DNA from: Catenovulum adriaticum | Lineage (GTDB): Bacteria > Pseudomonadota > Gammaproteobacteria > Enterobacterales > Alteromonadaceae | Assembly: GCF_026725475.1 (NCBI RefSeq) | Contig: NZ_CP109965.1 | Coordinates: 2,666,001-2,730,000 of the forward strand | Reading direction: 5' to 3' | DNA length: 64,000 nt | Notes under the pieces: generated by a model | What the model saw: the letters and a program-made list of their open reading frames with translations, nothing else | What the model was told of the DNA's origin: nothing | The model's database searches: none | Made by a program: the position numbers and the translations under genes | Part shown: positions 49,123 to 59,385 of the stretch, piece by piece | Position numbering within the stretch: the first letter of the stretch is position 1 | How the letters are laid out: the number at the start of each line of letters is the position of its first letter

Positions 49123-50339
49123 GATTCACCCCTAATACTAATCGCACCAACCACATTAGACCCTTGGTTATTTAAAGAGCCTTGATCAACTTTTAACGCA
49201 TTTTGCTCAGCTGTTGATTTAAACTTTTCAAAACTCTGGAAATTTTTAGCGCTGGCGTTAATTCTAATTTCACCGCGTCGATAGTCAAAGCGTAAACTGT
49301 CAGGTTTTAAATCAGGCACCGCTGAAAACGCAGCAGATGATGCATCAATTAGCCCTAAAAAAGTCACTTGTTGAGAGCCACCACCTAATTTAGCTACTTT
49401 ACGTTTTAGCTCTTTTTGGATGATACCCACAGATAAGTTTTTACCATTTGGAAAAACTGAGACATAAGATTGCCTAATTTGTTTTTCTAACTGCTCCGCC
49501 TGCTGCTCATAATCATAAATTTGTACCGATTTATGAGCCAAATTAACAGCTAAAGCTATACCGGCAACAATAGCAGCACTACGCCAAATTTGAATATATT
49601 TGGCACTGTCTTTTTTAAATTGATATGGCCCTTGGCGCAAATTAAATTGGCAGTCCTGACTATGTTTGGCCAAAAGCTCTAATGGCATAACATAATCAGC
49701 TTGATGAACTTGCTCAAAGTTCGCTAACACAGCTTCTGGCAATGGAGAATACTGGCAAATTTCAGCATCATGATGATATTTGGCAACTTGAGTTAACCAA
49801 AAATTAAGATGCTCTACCTGACAGCTACTAGCGCCAAAAGTGCCATAACGAACCAACCATTCCTGCCCTAATTGCACTAAATTTATTTTATCATCGTCTG
49901 GCAGCGCCAATGCATCAGGAATTAATCTTTGGCAATGGATACCCGCTTCGTTTAGCCAGTCTAACCACGTTTGCATTTTATTTTTATGGACAATTGCGAC
50001 TTCTAATTTATCTAGTCCATCGGCTTTAAATTTACGTCCCTTCGCAAAAAACAATTCATCTACTTCACTCGCTAGCTCTTCTTCCAACATATAAGGAAGG
50101 GCCTGAATAAATTGACGGCTGACTTTAGCTGGGGTTTCAATTTGCTTAAATAAAATGTCGCTACTAGGCACAAAAACAATGGCGTTTTTGTGGTTGGCTC
50201 GCTCATGCAAGGTAGCCATTTGTTCTACATTGTTTAATTCGCCTGAGGCGATCACTTGTGCTTCGTTTGTAGACCAAACCAGCCAGTGCACACTTTGCTC
50301 AGCATGGCTTGGTAAACGAATAAATAATTGTTCAGACAC
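49119..50339 (-). CDS. gspL: Type II secretion system protein L
   Basis: 406 residues. A cytoplasmic actin-like domain (1-245, LFIRLPSHAEQSVHWLVWS, ALPYMLEEELASEVDELFFA) binds the ATPase GspE; one membrane helix (about 253-272) and a small periplasmic domain follow. It anchors the motor to the inner-membrane platform. Two bases separate it from gspK. Confidence 0.93.
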   Translation of the reverse strand: MSEQLFIRLPSHAEQSVHWLVWSTNEAQVIASGELNNVEQMATLHERANHKNAIVFVPSSDILFKQIETPAKVSRQFIQALPYMLEEELASEVDELFFAKGRKFKADGLDKLEVAIVHKNKMQTWLDWLNEAGIHCQRLIPDALALPDDDKINLVQLGQEWLVRYGTFGASSCQVEHLNFWLTQVAKYHHDAEICQYSPLPEAVLANFEQVHQADYVMPLELLAKHSQDCQFNLRQGPYQFKKDSAKYIQIWRSAAIVAGIALAVNLAHKSVQIYDYEQQAEQLEKQIRQSYVSVFPNGKNLSVGIIQKELKRKVAKLGGGSQQVTFLGLIDASSAAFSAVPDLKPDSLRFDYRRGEIRINASAKNFQSFEKFKSTAEQNALKVDQGSLNNQGSNVVGAISIRGES

Positions 50340-50341
50340 AA

Positions 50342-51403
50342 TTAAACTCCAATTTCGCGGGCGATTACAACAAACTTGCCCTGTTTATCCAGTGCTATAA
50401 CAGAATTCAAACTAATCCAACTTTCGTTATATTCGGTTTTACTCTTTAGCTGAAAATATTCTGTGGTCACACTAAACTGCTCTTTAAAATTTTTACTTAA
50501 TTTACCAACAGCTTTAATCTCTGATAACTGCCAAAAATCATTAATATCGTCAAAACCATCATCTGGCCTAGCTTCAATAACACTGCCAGCTGCCGATAAA
50601 GTGAGTTTGTTATCAAACATAGCGGCCAATACTTCAGCTTGCTCTTGCTTTAAAGTATTTACATTTAATACCATTTTATCAGTGTTAGGTACAATACAAA
50701 CAAACGGCAATATTTTGTTAAGCGCTTGTTGGCCTGTTGCAGGATCATCTAATCCTTGTACTAATTTAAGTTCTGATTTATCAACAAAATAGCCATTTGC
50801 TGCCAAATAGGGCATTTGTTTAGCTTCATAAATATAATCTTCAGCGCCGTAACTTCTAGTTACGCTATCCACATCAAGCCAGTCTGCAAGTGCATCCCTG
50901 ATTTGTTCTGCGTTATAATCATCTATACCCGCAAGCTCTAACAAGCGTTTAAATTGCTGCTCTGATGTTGGATCTAATGCGTTTTTATCATCTGGACTAT
51001 TGGTATTTTGTTCATCTTGCTCTGTATTTTGAGGGATGACTTTCATTTCGTCATTGGTGTTTTTATTACCTTGTTTTACAACTGAGTTAATATTAAAACA
51101 GGCTTGCAGATCGTTAATATTGCCAGATATCTGCCCACCTTCTACTGGAAAAACCATATCTTCAACCGCCCATGGCTGAGCTAAATTAAAAACACCATCG
51201 TTTTCTTGACCTGATTCTTTTAAAGTGAGCTTAGCCAACTCTTCAGCGCTAACGGCATACCAATACGCTTGCTGATTTGAATTTAAGTTATCCAACCGCT
51301 TAATTTGCATTTGCATTCGAACCGACATTTCAGCGGCAATGATTGTCACCAAAGCGACAATTAATAATACCGTGATAAGCGCTATGCCTTTTTGCTTTCT
51401 CAT
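50342..51403 (-). CDS. gspK: Type II secretion minor pseudopilin GspK
   Basis: 353 residues. The prepilin start KGIALITVLLIVALVTIIA lacks Glu5, as is normal for GspK, the tip subunit. A helical insert with ALADWLDVDSVTRSYGAED and a C-terminal SAM-like fold are present. An acidic, low-complexity insert at about 120-145 (NTEQDEQNTNSPDDKN) sits after the conserved ACFNINSVV. It overlaps gspJ by four bases. It is likely processed by PilD. Confidence 0.93.
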   Translation of the reverse strand: MRKQKGIALITVLLIVALVTIIAAEMSVRMQMQIKRLDNLNSNQQAYWYAVSAEELAKLTLKESGQENDGVFNLAQPWAVEDMVFPVEGGQISGNINDLQACFNINSVVKQGNKNTNDEMKVIPQNTEQDEQNTNSPDDKNALDPTSEQQFKRLLELAGIDDYNAEQIRDALADWLDVDSVTRSYGAEDYIYEAKQMPYLAANGYFVDKSELKLVQGLDDPATGQQALNKILPFVCIVPNTDKMVLNVNTLKQEQAEVLAAMFDNKLTLSAAGSVIEARPDDGFDDINDFWQLSEIKAVGKLSKNFKEQFSVTTEYFQLKSKTEYNESWISLNSVIALDKQGKFVVIAREIGV

Positions 51404-52047
51404 GTAAGTGCCTTTGGTTTTTGGCTCGCCAGTAAAGCCGAGCTGGCGACACTAAAAATTCGGGTAACCTCACCAAAAGTTTTGCTTTGAATTTGAATCA
51501 AAATTCCTGTGGGTAAAGTGTTTTTATCCCATTTATCTGTCCAAGATTTTTCAGCTGGGCTATAAAATTCAAAATGAATTTGCTCCACATCCGATAACAA
51601 AGTTCTGACTTTTGGTTCTTCACCTTTAACCGGATCAGGAAAATCGTAATACATTCTTTCTAAATTACCGTCAAATACTCGGTAGGCAACCGATTGAACT
51701 TCACTTCGAGGTAAAATGTTCATTGGATTAACCCAACCTAAGCGACGAAAAGCTAAAACCTCTGAGTCGCTATCTAAAATAAATTCACCATGTGACAATA
51801 AATTAGCAGCTGGTTTTTCACCATCAACTCTAACTTGCCGCTCCGCCAGTTGAGCAAGATCACGTTCAATCACTAACATCGCCCGTTGCAATTGGGCCAT
51901 TTTTTCACCATGCGCTAATGAAACGTCGTTACTATTAACTGTGCTAGATAAAATATTAGTGCCAGCAATGCCTAACAAAGCAAAAATAGCAATGGCTAAT
52001 AGCATTTCAATTAAGGTAAAACCCAACGGCTTTTGAGACATTCGCAT
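51400..52047 (-). CDS. gspJ: Type II secretion minor pseudopilin GspJ
   Basis: 215 residues. Prepilin signal then GFTLIEMLLAIAIFALLG with Glu5. ERDLAQLAERQVR and VAYRVFDGNLERMYYDF match GspJ, which joins GspI and GspK in the pseudopilus tip. It overlaps gspI by one base. Confidence 0.94.
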   Translation of the reverse strand: MRMSQKPLGFTLIEMLLAIAIFALLGIAGTNILSSTVNSNDVSLAHGEKMAQLQRAMLVIERDLAQLAERQVRVDGEKPAANLLSHGEFILDSDSEVLAFRRLGWVNPMNILPRSEVQSVAYRVFDGNLERMYYDFPDPVKGEEPKVRTLLSDVEQIHFEFYSPAEKSWTDKWDKNTLPTGILIQIQSKTFGEVTRIFSVASSALLASQKPKALT

Positions 52048-52424
52048 TAAGGTTTTCCTATATAGCTAGTCATTTCGGTTACGTATGACTCATAACCTGC
52101 GTCTGAATAAACGCTAATAGTGACTGCCACTAATTCTTCACCAAAACTGGTTTCGACCACTTTTTGCTGCCAATACCAAGTGGTACCAGCCATTTCAGCA
52201 TCACCTTTTTTGTTTTTTTTAATTGGCCATTCTTTTTCAATTAATAACGTATTGAGTTGATTATTAGCCACCCAGTTACCTATCATTAATTGCTGTAATC
52301 TGTCTTGGTTATTAATATGCACTGAACTTGATTGCACAATTGCGACACCAGCTGTAGCCAAAATAGCCATAGCAACAATCACTTCTAAAATAGTAAAACC
52401 GCGTTTATTGTTTATTCGTTTCAC
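52047..52424 (-). CDS. gspI: Type II secretion minor pseudopilin GspI
   Basis: 125 residues. KRGFTILEVIVAMAILATAG is the prepilin N-terminus; IGNWVANNQLNTLLIEKEWP and TWYWQQKVVET are GspI blocks. It nucleates the pseudopilus tip with GspJ and GspK. It overlaps both neighbours by one base. Confidence 0.94.
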   Translation of the reverse strand: MKRINNKRGFTILEVIVAMAILATAGVAIVQSSSVHINNQDRLQQLMIGNWVANNQLNTLLIEKEWPIKKNKKGDAEMAGTTWYWQQKVVETSFGEELVAVTISVYSDAGYESYVTEMTSYIGKP

Positions 52425-53017
52425 TAACGACCCTCAGTTAGTTTTTCAACTTTAAGCGGCAGTTCACTTTCGCCTGAGACTTGATAAACAATTTCATCTT
52501 CACTCGAAAAAGGTCGACTAAAAATAAATTGCACACTGAATGGCGTAATTTCACCGCTTGAGAACAAATAAACTTGTGGTATCAGCTTCTTTTTTCCGTC
52601 TTCGTCGTCTTCATCATCCGAATCAAAAAACAAACCTTCATCTTCATCGTAATTTTCTAACCATGGAATTTCACCAATGCTCACTTGCAGCTCAAATCCT
52701 TCTTCCAATTCATGCTGGTCAAACATTTTGTCGCCATCAAGTGCTTGCCATTTTTCGCCATCATAAACTAAAAACTGATAGCTGTTTTCATCCAGCCTCA
52801 GCCCTAGTTGAAAGTTATTAAGCAAAGCATAATCTGACGCTAGCTGCACTACGGCTTGCAATCTTTTGGCTTCGTCTTCAACTTTGCTTTGGTCACTGCG
52901 AATATCAAACGATAGGCTCACACTGCTTAAAACAACGGCCATTAAAACCATGACTAACATGATTTCTAATAAAGTAAAGCCGCGTTGGCGGCTTAACTTA
53001 GTTTGATATTTTTGCAT
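52424..53017 (-). CDS. gspH: Type II secretion pseudopilin GspH
   Basis: 197 residues from the ATG at 53017; an in-frame TTG at 53026 adds three residues but is less likely. RQRGFTLLEIMLVMVLMAVV is the prepilin N-terminus. NNFQLGLRLDENSYQFLVYDG and the final SGEITPFSVQFIFSR match GspH. An unusual acidic insert (DEDEG, then SDDEDDEDGKKK, about residues 140-155) lies before the conserved C-terminal strand pair. Confidence 0.92.
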   Translation of the reverse strand: MQKYQTKLSRQRGFTLLEIMLVMVLMAVVLSSVSLSFDIRSDQSKVEDEAKRLQAVVQLASDYALLNNFQLGLRLDENSYQFLVYDGEKWQALDGDKMFDQHELEEGFELQVSIGEIPWLENYDEDEGLFFDSDDEDDEDGKKKLIPQVYLFSSGEITPFSVQFIFSRPFSSEDEIVYQVSGESELPLKVEKLTEGR

Positions 53018-53032
53018 ATAAATCAACTAGGC

Positions 53033-53467
53033 TTATAAAAACTCGTTAACGTTCCAGTTGCCAATATCGTCTTCTGTGTCTGCTTGGCCATCTGGTCCCA
53101 CTGAGAAAATATCAATTTTTCCATTTTCACCTGGGCTCAATAGTTGGTAATCATTATCCCAAGGGTCTTTTGGTAAACGTTTGATATAACCGCCTTCAGG
53201 GAAGTTTTTAGGCATAGGTTCAATGCTGGGTTCATTGACTAAAGCATCTAAGCCTTGCTCTGTTGAAGGGTAAACATGGTTGTTAAGTTTATACATATCC
53301 ATTGCTTGTTCTAGTGTCACTATATCGGTTGCTGCTTTTTTAACACGAGCTTTGTCACTTTCACCAATAAAATTCGGTGCAATCATGCTGGCCAAAATAC
53401 CAATAATAACCAGAACTACCATAATTTCTAAAATGGTAAAACCTTGTTGTCGACGATTCATTTTCAT
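53033..53467 (-). CDS. gspG: Type II secretion major pseudopilin GspG
   Basis: 144 residues. QQGFTILEIMVVLVIIGILA is the prepilin N-terminus. The rest has the GspG marks NNHVYPSTEQGLDALV, GGYIKRLPKDPWDNDYQ and the calcium-site loop GPDGQADTEDDIGNW. It builds the pseudopilus shaft. It lies 3 bp after gspF. Confidence 0.97.
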   Translation of the reverse strand: MKMNRRQQGFTILEIMVVLVIIGILASMIAPNFIGESDKARVKKAATDIVTLEQAMDMYKLNNHVYPSTEQGLDALVNEPSIEPMPKNFPEGGYIKRLPKDPWDNDYQLLSPGENGKIDIFSVGPDGQADTEDDIGNWNVNEFL

Positions 53468-53470
53468 TGT

Positions 53471-54697
53471 CTAACCTACCATAGAGTTAAGCGCCATAAT
53501 TGGCTGTAAAATTGAAATAACGATAAAAAATACCACACCCGCCATAGATAAGACCATAGCAGGGCCGATAATACTCAGAGTTATGTTTACCATGCCTTCA
53601 AACTCTCGGTCTTGATTGTCGGCGGCACGGGCTAACATACTCTCTAATTCACCACTTTTTTCACCACTGGCGATCATGTGTAGCATCATGGGCGGAAATA
53701 ATTTAGTTTGCTCAAGAGAGGCTCGTAAGCTTGTCCCTTCTCGCACCCGTAAACGAGCTTCTTGAATTGCTTCTTTAATATAATCGTTACTTAATACATC
53801 ACCTGAAATTTTCATACTTTCAAGCAAAGGTACTGCGCTGGCTGTTAAAATACTTAAAGTTCGCGCAAAACGAGCGGTGTTTAAACCTTTTGATACTTTT
53901 CCAACTAACGGCATATCTAGCAATAATTTATGATATTGATACCTAGGTTTATCTTTTTTCATCAAGCGTTGAAACACCACACCTGAGGCTAAAATCAATA
54001 GCAGTAAAAAAGGACCGTAAGCACTTAAAAATTCACTTATTGCAATCATCAAACGCGTGGTGCCGGGTAACTCGCCGCCTAAACGATCAAACTGAGCGAC
54101 AATTTTAGGTACAACTGAGGTTAATAAAAAATAAACCACGGAAAACGCAACCACCATCAGCATGACTGGATAAACAGATGCTTGTTGAATTTTCGACTTA
54201 GTCACTTGGCGTTGCTCGGTATAATCGGCTAGTCGCTCTAAAACCGTGTCTAAATGCCCAGATTTTTCACCCGCAGCCACCATAGAGCAAAATAAGTTAT
54301 CAAAAATATGAGGATACTCAGCCATACTGTCGGCTAAGGTGTAACCTTCTGTGACCTTAGAACGTACCGCCATTATCATTCTTTCAATACGCGGAATATC
54401 ACATTGCTGAGCAACTGCTAATAACGATTCCTCTATCGGCAAACCTGAAGCTGACAAAGTTGATAATTGACGGGTAATTAAAGCTAAATCTGACGCTGAT
54501 ATTTTGCGCTCAAACGAGAAAAAAGACGTTTGCTGAGCACCGGTTTGTTTTTCTTGGTTTCCGGCTGGCTGAACCTCAACCGGAATTAAACTTTTATCGC
54601 GTAATAATGCTCTCGCGCCTTTTGCGGTATCGGATTCGATAATGCCTTTTTTATTGCGCCCTTTGGAATCGAGCGCTTTGTATGCAAATGCGGCCAT
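53471..54697 (-). CDS. gspF: Type II secretion inner-membrane platform protein GspF
   Basis: 408 residues. Two GspF domains and three membrane helices (about 170-195, 220-245 and 375-400). FAYKALDSKGRNKKGIIESD and LALITRQLSTLSASGLPIEE are family blocks. Paralogue of PilC (12.7-14 kb). It couples GspE to pseudopilus assembly. Confidence 0.96.
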   Translation of the reverse strand: MAAFAYKALDSKGRNKKGIIESDTAKGARALLRDKSLIPVEVQPAGNQEKQTGAQQTSFFSFERKISASDLALITRQLSTLSASGLPIEESLLAVAQQCDIPRIERMIMAVRSKVTEGYTLADSMAEYPHIFDNLFCSMVAAGEKSGHLDTVLERLADYTEQRQVTKSKIQQASVYPVMLMVVAFSVVYFLLTSVVPKIVAQFDRLGGELPGTTRLMIAISEFLSAYGPFLLLLILASGVVFQRLMKKDKPRYQYHKLLLDMPLVGKVSKGLNTARFARTLSILTASAVPLLESMKISGDVLSNDYIKEAIQEARLRVREGTSLRASLEQTKLFPPMMLHMIASGEKSGELESMLARAADNQDREFEGMVNITLSIIGPAMVLSMAGVVFFIVISILQPIMALNSMVG

Positions 54698-54703
54698 CGT
54701 CGA

Positions 54704-56266
54704 TTAATCCTCTCGTGTTACTCGTACCACTTCCTCTAACGAGGTCTGGCCAGAAAGTACTTTGTCGCAACCATCTTGACGAATACTAGGCGATGTTTGT
54801 CTCACGAGTTTTTCAATGGCTTGTTCACCATGACCGTTGTGAATCATCTCACGTACTTCATCTGTCACGGTGATTAACTCATGAATGCCCGAACGACCTT
54901 TATAACCTGTCATATTACATTCGCCGCAGCCCACTGCGCGGTAAATAACGCGGCTATCATCATCAGCCAAGTCTAATACTTCACGTTCACGAGGATCAGG
55001 TTCATGTGCTTCTTTACAACTAGGGCATAAAGTTCGTACCAGTCGCTGGGCCAAAACCCCTAATAAACTCGATGATAACAAAAAGGGCTCAACCCCCATA
55101 TCTTCTAGTCGAGTTATAGCGCCTGCGGCGGTATTGGTATGTAAGGTAGACATAACTAAGTGACCTGTCAAACTCGCTTGCACCGCAATGTGTGCAGTTT
55201 CTAAATCACGAATTTCCCCCACCATAACAACATCAGGATCCTGTCGTAAAATAGCGCGCAAGCCTCTCGCAAACGTCATGTCCACTTTGGTGTTAACTTG
55301 GGTTTGCCCAACCCCTTCTAACGCGTACTCAATTGGATCTTCTACGGTTAAAATATTTCGATCGGTTGAATTAAGTTCAGTTAAACCGGCATAAAGCGTG
55401 GTTGATTTACCCGAGCCTGTTGGCCCTGTCACTAATATAATGCCATGAGGTTTATGAATCAGTCCGCTAAATATCTGACGATTTGCAGCCGTCATCCCTA
55501 AATCTTTTAGGTTTAATTTAGCATTATTTTTATCTAACAAACGCAGTACTGCTCGCTCACCATGGCTCGATGGCATGGTACTTACCCGCACATCAACAGC
55601 TCTGCCTGCAATTTTAAGTGAAATCCTGCCATCTTGCGGCACACGCTTTTCAGCAATATCCAGCTTCGCCATTACTTTGATACGAGAAATTAAAACAGAT
55701 GCTAATTTTCGATTTGGTTTTAATACTTCGCGTAAAATACCGTCAACTCGGAAACGAATTTTGAGTTCTTTCTCAAATGTTTCAACATGAATATCCGACG
55801 CACCTTCTTTAATAGCTTCACTTAACATCGCATTGATTAATTTAATAATCGGCGCATCATCTTCGTTTTCTAATAAGTCTTCGGTTTCTGGTAGTTCATC
55901 AATTAATGAAAATAAATCAGCTTCATTGCCTATATCTTCCATTAATTGTCTAGCTTCTGATGAATCGCGTTGATAAGCCGCGGTCATACGCAGCTCAAAT
56001 GCATCATCACTCACTTTTTCAACGCTAAATTCTTTACCTAAAAAGCGGCGAACTTCCATTAAAGTATCAAGCTGAACAGACTCACGACAAATAGCCGTCC
56101 AAAGTTCATCATCTTTTTCAAGCAACACACCTTGCCGATTAGCAAAACTAAAAGGCAAACGAGAGTCGCCAATGGCGACCATTTCTTCACCTTCAGCCGG
56201 TGCTAGTGCGGCTGCTTCTGCAATTAAGGTTTCGTTGGTTAAATCTTGAGTTTCTTGTGTCATCAC
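54704..56266 (-). CDS. gspE: Type II secretion ATPase GspE
   Basis: 520 residues. N-terminal GspL-binding domain (about 35-120), then the ATPase with Walker A GPTGSGKST (281-289), Asp box VEDPIEY, Walker B MVGEIRDLETAHIA, His box STLHTNTA and a zinc tetracysteine site (CPSC, CGEC). It powers pseudopilus assembly. Paralogue of PilB. It lies 9 bp after gspD. Confidence 0.96.
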   Translation of the reverse strand: MMTQETQDLTNETLIAEAAALAPAEGEEMVAIGDSRLPFSFANRQGVLLEKDDELWTAICRESVQLDTLMEVRRFLGKEFSVEKVSDDAFELRMTAAYQRDSSEARQLMEDIGNEADLFSLIDELPETEDLLENEDDAPIIKLINAMLSEAIKEGASDIHVETFEKELKIRFRVDGILREVLKPNRKLASVLISRIKVMAKLDIAEKRVPQDGRISLKIAGRAVDVRVSTMPSSHGERAVLRLLDKNNAKLNLKDLGMTAANRQIFSGLIHKPHGIILVTGPTGSGKSTTLYAGLTELNSTDRNILTVEDPIEYALEGVGQTQVNTKVDMTFARGLRAILRQDPDVVMVGEIRDLETAHIAVQASLTGHLVMSTLHTNTAAGAITRLEDMGVEPFLLSSSLLGVLAQRLVRTLCPSCKEAHEPDPREREVLDLADDDSRVIYRAVGCGECNMTGYKGRSGIHELITVTDEVREMIHNGHGEQAIEKLVRQTSPSIRQDGCDKVLSGQTSLEEVVRVTRED

Positions 56267-56275
56267 TCAACCTTA

Positions 56276-58456
56276 TTATTGCGACTTTTCAGCTTCGCGT
56301 TTTTGATCTTCACGTTGTGCTTTATCCGCTTCAAGGTACTGTTTTAATGCACCTTTTTCAGTTAAATATTCTTCAAATGAAGGCGGTAACTCTAATTTGC
56401 TATCCCAATGAGGCAATACTGGCACTTCATCACTGTAAGATAAGAAGTTACCATTTGCACGACGCTCTAATTGCTGAGCTCGGATATAATTATATTTACG
56501 ATGGCTCATTGCGTTTTGCGTTAAACCGTCAGTCACTATTGTTGGGCGAATAAAAACCATTAGATTTCGCTTGCGCTTCGTATTGCTGGTCGATTTAAAT
56601 AGATTACCGATAATAGGAATATCACCTAATAAAGGCACTTTAGAAACGCTTTCTTGCACATCTTCATCAATCAAGCCACCAAGCACTATGGTTTGCCCAC
56701 TTTCTGCCATAACGGTTGTTTTAATTTCACGTTTATTAAAGCTCACATCAATACCAGTTGCACCTGCCACACTGGATACCTCTTGCTCTAACGTCAGCAT
56801 AACCGCTGAACCTTCGTTAATTTGAGGTGTCACCTTGAGCTTAATACCCACTTCTTTTCGGTCAACCGTTTGAAATGGGTTAGTATTAGAGTTTGATGCG
56901 GTTGCCCCGGTAATAGTTGGGACTTCCTGACCCACTAAAATAGAAGCTTCTTGATTATCCATAGTGGTTAAGCTGGGTGTTGCCAAAATATTTGAGTTAG
57001 TCGCGGTGGTTACTGCTTGTAATACAGCCCCCCAACCATCTTTAACCACACCCAACATAGTGCCATTAACGCCACCAAGTAAACTTGCCAACGTTGAAAA
57101 ATCGCCTGGAATTTCTTCACCTTCAACAATACTGGCAATAACACGTTCACCGTTTTCATCGTAAACTGGCTGGCCATCACCGTCTGTACGGTATGTAATA
57201 TCATCTTCACCGTAACGCGTTCTTGCTTGCTCTGCGCCCACAGCTAAAGAACCAATTGGCGTTGAGTTGGTAAATTGAACCATACCGCCATCTTCACTGA
57301 TCCACTGCACACCCAAATTAAAACCATCACCTTCAAACACTTCAACTATAATGGCTTCTACTTGAATTTGTGCACGGCGAATATCAAGCTGTCGAATGAC
57401 CTCTTCCAATGAACGCATCACATCTGGCTCTGCTGTAATTACCAGTGCATTGCTTTCTGGATGTGCGTCTATACTGATATCACGTTTAGATTTTGAAGAT
57501 GAACCTTTTGATGCACCTGTTTTATCTTCAATAATACTTGAGCTAACCCCTTCTAAAACTTTAACTAAATCTTCAGCTTTAGAATATTTTAAATAATAAA
57601 CTTTAGTATTACCGTTGTTTTCAAGTTCACTGTCTAAACGCTGAATCATTTTGATGGTACGGGTGCGGGCTTTGCCTTCACCACTTACAATGACACTATT
57701 AGTTCTGTCATCTGCAACCACTTTAGGAATCAAATTATCAGGCGTTCTGTCTTTAGCTGAGTTTTTATTCAAGGTTTCAATAATGCGCACCATTTCGGTA
57801 GCTGATGCATATTTTAATTTTATAATTTCTACTTCTTGGTCACCTGCTTGATCTACCCGTCGAATAATTTCGGCTAAACGGTTAACTACAGCTGCGCGCC
57901 CCGTCAACATTATTACGTTTGATGGATCGTAATGAACTACGTTACCGCCACCAGCCTGATCATTCAGTTGGCGTAGTAAAGGGGAGAGTTCTTTTACTGA
58001 TACGTTATAAACTTGAACTACTCGGGTTACCATTTCATCACCATCACCTCTTTCTTGTTGTTCAACAACAGGAATCGATGATGTTTTAGCATCTTTATCT
58101 CGGATAACTTTCAAAATGCCATTAGACATTTCAACCACAGCATAATCATATACTTCCAGCACATTTAGAAAGAACTGATAATATTGATCTTCGGTTAATA
58201 AATCATAGCTACGCACATTAATTTTACCGCGAACATTAGGATCAACGATAATGGTACGCTCTAAGTTTTTCCCAACGATATTAATAAATTCATTAATATC
58301 TGTGCCTTTAAAATTCGGAGAATATTCTGCGGCTATGGTTGTCGGGGTTGAAAATGTAATAAAGGCCGACAATGCTAAGGCGGAAAGTTGCTTAACTACT
58401 GCGGGGCGCTTTTGAATGCTCATGCCCTTGTGCTCCGTATCTTTAATTTTATTCAT
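56276..58456 (-). CDS. gspD: Type II secretion outer-membrane secretin GspD
   Basis: 726 residues. Signal peptide (to about 43, TTIAAEYS), N0 domain (FKGTDINEFINIVGKNLERT), three KH-like N1-N3 repeats (to about 360), then the secretin core with VPLLGDIPIIGNLFKS at about 630 and a C-terminal S domain for pilotin binding. ATG at residue 12 (MSIQKRPAVV) is an alternative start. It forms the outer-membrane exit channel. No pilotin gene (gspS) is seen in the window. Confidence 0.95.
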   Translation of the reverse strand: MNKIKDTEHKGMSIQKRPAVVKQLSALALSAFITFSTPTTIAAEYSPNFKGTDINEFINIVGKNLERTIIVDPNVRGKINVRSYDLLTEDQYYQFFLNVLEVYDYAVVEMSNGILKVIRDKDAKTSSIPVVEQQERGDGDEMVTRVVQVYNVSVKELSPLLRQLNDQAGGGNVVHYDPSNVIMLTGRAAVVNRLAEIIRRVDQAGDQEVEIIKLKYASATEMVRIIETLNKNSAKDRTPDNLIPKVVADDRTNSVIVSGEGKARTRTIKMIQRLDSELENNGNTKVYYLKYSKAEDLVKVLEGVSSSIIEDKTGASKGSSSKSKRDISIDAHPESNALVITAEPDVMRSLEEVIRQLDIRRAQIQVEAIIVEVFEGDGFNLGVQWISEDGGMVQFTNSTPIGSLAVGAEQARTRYGEDDITYRTDGDGQPVYDENGERVIASIVEGEEIPGDFSTLASLLGGVNGTMLGVVKDGWGAVLQAVTTATNSNILATPSLTTMDNQEASILVGQEVPTITGATASNSNTNPFQTVDRKEVGIKLKVTPQINEGSAVMLTLEQEVSSVAGATGIDVSFNKREIKTTVMAESGQTIVLGGLIDEDVQESVSKVPLLGDIPIIGNLFKSTSNTKRKRNLMVFIRPTIVTDGLTQNAMSHRKYNYIRAQQLERRANGNFLSYSDEVPVLPHWDSKLELPPSFEEYLTEKGALKQYLEADKAQREDQKREAEKSQ

Positions 58457-58458
58457 TA

Positions 58459-59385
58459 TTAATAAAGCGAAATATATATTTGTTTAATTGAACCATTGCG
58501 TTCAATTAATAAAGAAGCTTCTTGTGCATCTTTTAATTGATTCATTGCTTGCATGGCTTGCGATAAGTTTGTTAAATCATAACCGCTGATTTCAATTGCG
58601 ATATCGCCAGCTGACAAGCCAACTGATTTAAATAACTGCGGATCTTTGCCTGGATATAAACGATAACCTACTAATTCACCATCTCGTCTTACTGGTGAAA
58701 CTTTTAAATAATCGATTAAAGTGCCTGGGTCTTGAAATGCTTGCTGACGAAGATCAGCTAATGCTGCCTTACTTTCATTGGTTAAAGGTGGGGCATCTGA
58801 ATTTACAGGCTCAACATTTTCAGCCGCTGAAGGTGCATCACTCACAATCGCGTCATAGTCTTGTCCTTCAAGCATTAAAGTTTCTCGCCGCCCAGATTGA
58901 GCTAAAATAACACGGTCAGCAAAAATTTCTTTAATTACTGCTCGGGTTCCATCAATTTTTTCATCTATTCCGTAAACATCTTGCGAACCACTTTTTTCAA
59001 TAATGGCTGCCGCTAAACTTTTTTCACTACTAGGTACAACCCCAGTTAGTTTCAAATTTAAGGTTGTTTCAGGGGCATCTTCTGGTTGAGTTTCAACCTG
59101 AATAGGCTCAGCATGATAATCACCAAACAAATTTAACCCCGTAATTTTATTAGTATCAGCACTGACTGCCGATTGACTTACGGTATTAGCACTACTTGAT
59201 GCTAAAATATTTAATTGAGGTTTAGGAAATAATTGCCAAGTAATTTGAGCTAATAACCATGCAATGTATATAAATAATACCAACTGTAAAATGGAGCTTA
59301 TTTTACTTTGAGGTAACTTTTTTAGTTTTTCTAAACTGTTCAGGAGATTGTCTTGCAAAATAATAAACCAGTAATTAAAAATCAT
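58459..59385 (-). CDS. gspC: Type II secretion system protein C
   Basis: 308 residues. One membrane helix (about 32-52), an HR domain (about 90-165, LNLFGDYHAEP, LNLKLTGVVPSSEKSLAAAII) and a C-terminal PDZ domain (FKSVGLSAGDIAIEISGYDL). It connects the inner platform to the secretin and helps select substrates. First gene of the operon. The N-terminal 15 residues before NSLEKLKKL may not be real; no ribosome site decides the start. The 197-bp divergent gap to hslR holds both promoters. Confidence 0.93.
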   Translation of the reverse strand: MIFNYWFIILQDNLLNSLEKLKKLPQSKISSILQLVLFIYIAWLLAQITWQLFPKPQLNILASSSANTVSQSAVSADTNKITGLNLFGDYHAEPIQVETQPEDAPETTLNLKLTGVVPSSEKSLAAAIIEKSGSQDVYGIDEKIDGTRAVIKEIFADRVILAQSGRRETLMLEGQDYDAIVSDAPSAAENVEPVNSDAPPLTNESKAALADLRQQAFQDPGTLIDYLKVSPVRRDGELVGYRLYPGKDPQLFKSVGLSAGDIAIEISGYDLTNLSQAMQAMNQLKDAQEASLLIERNGSIKQIYISLY

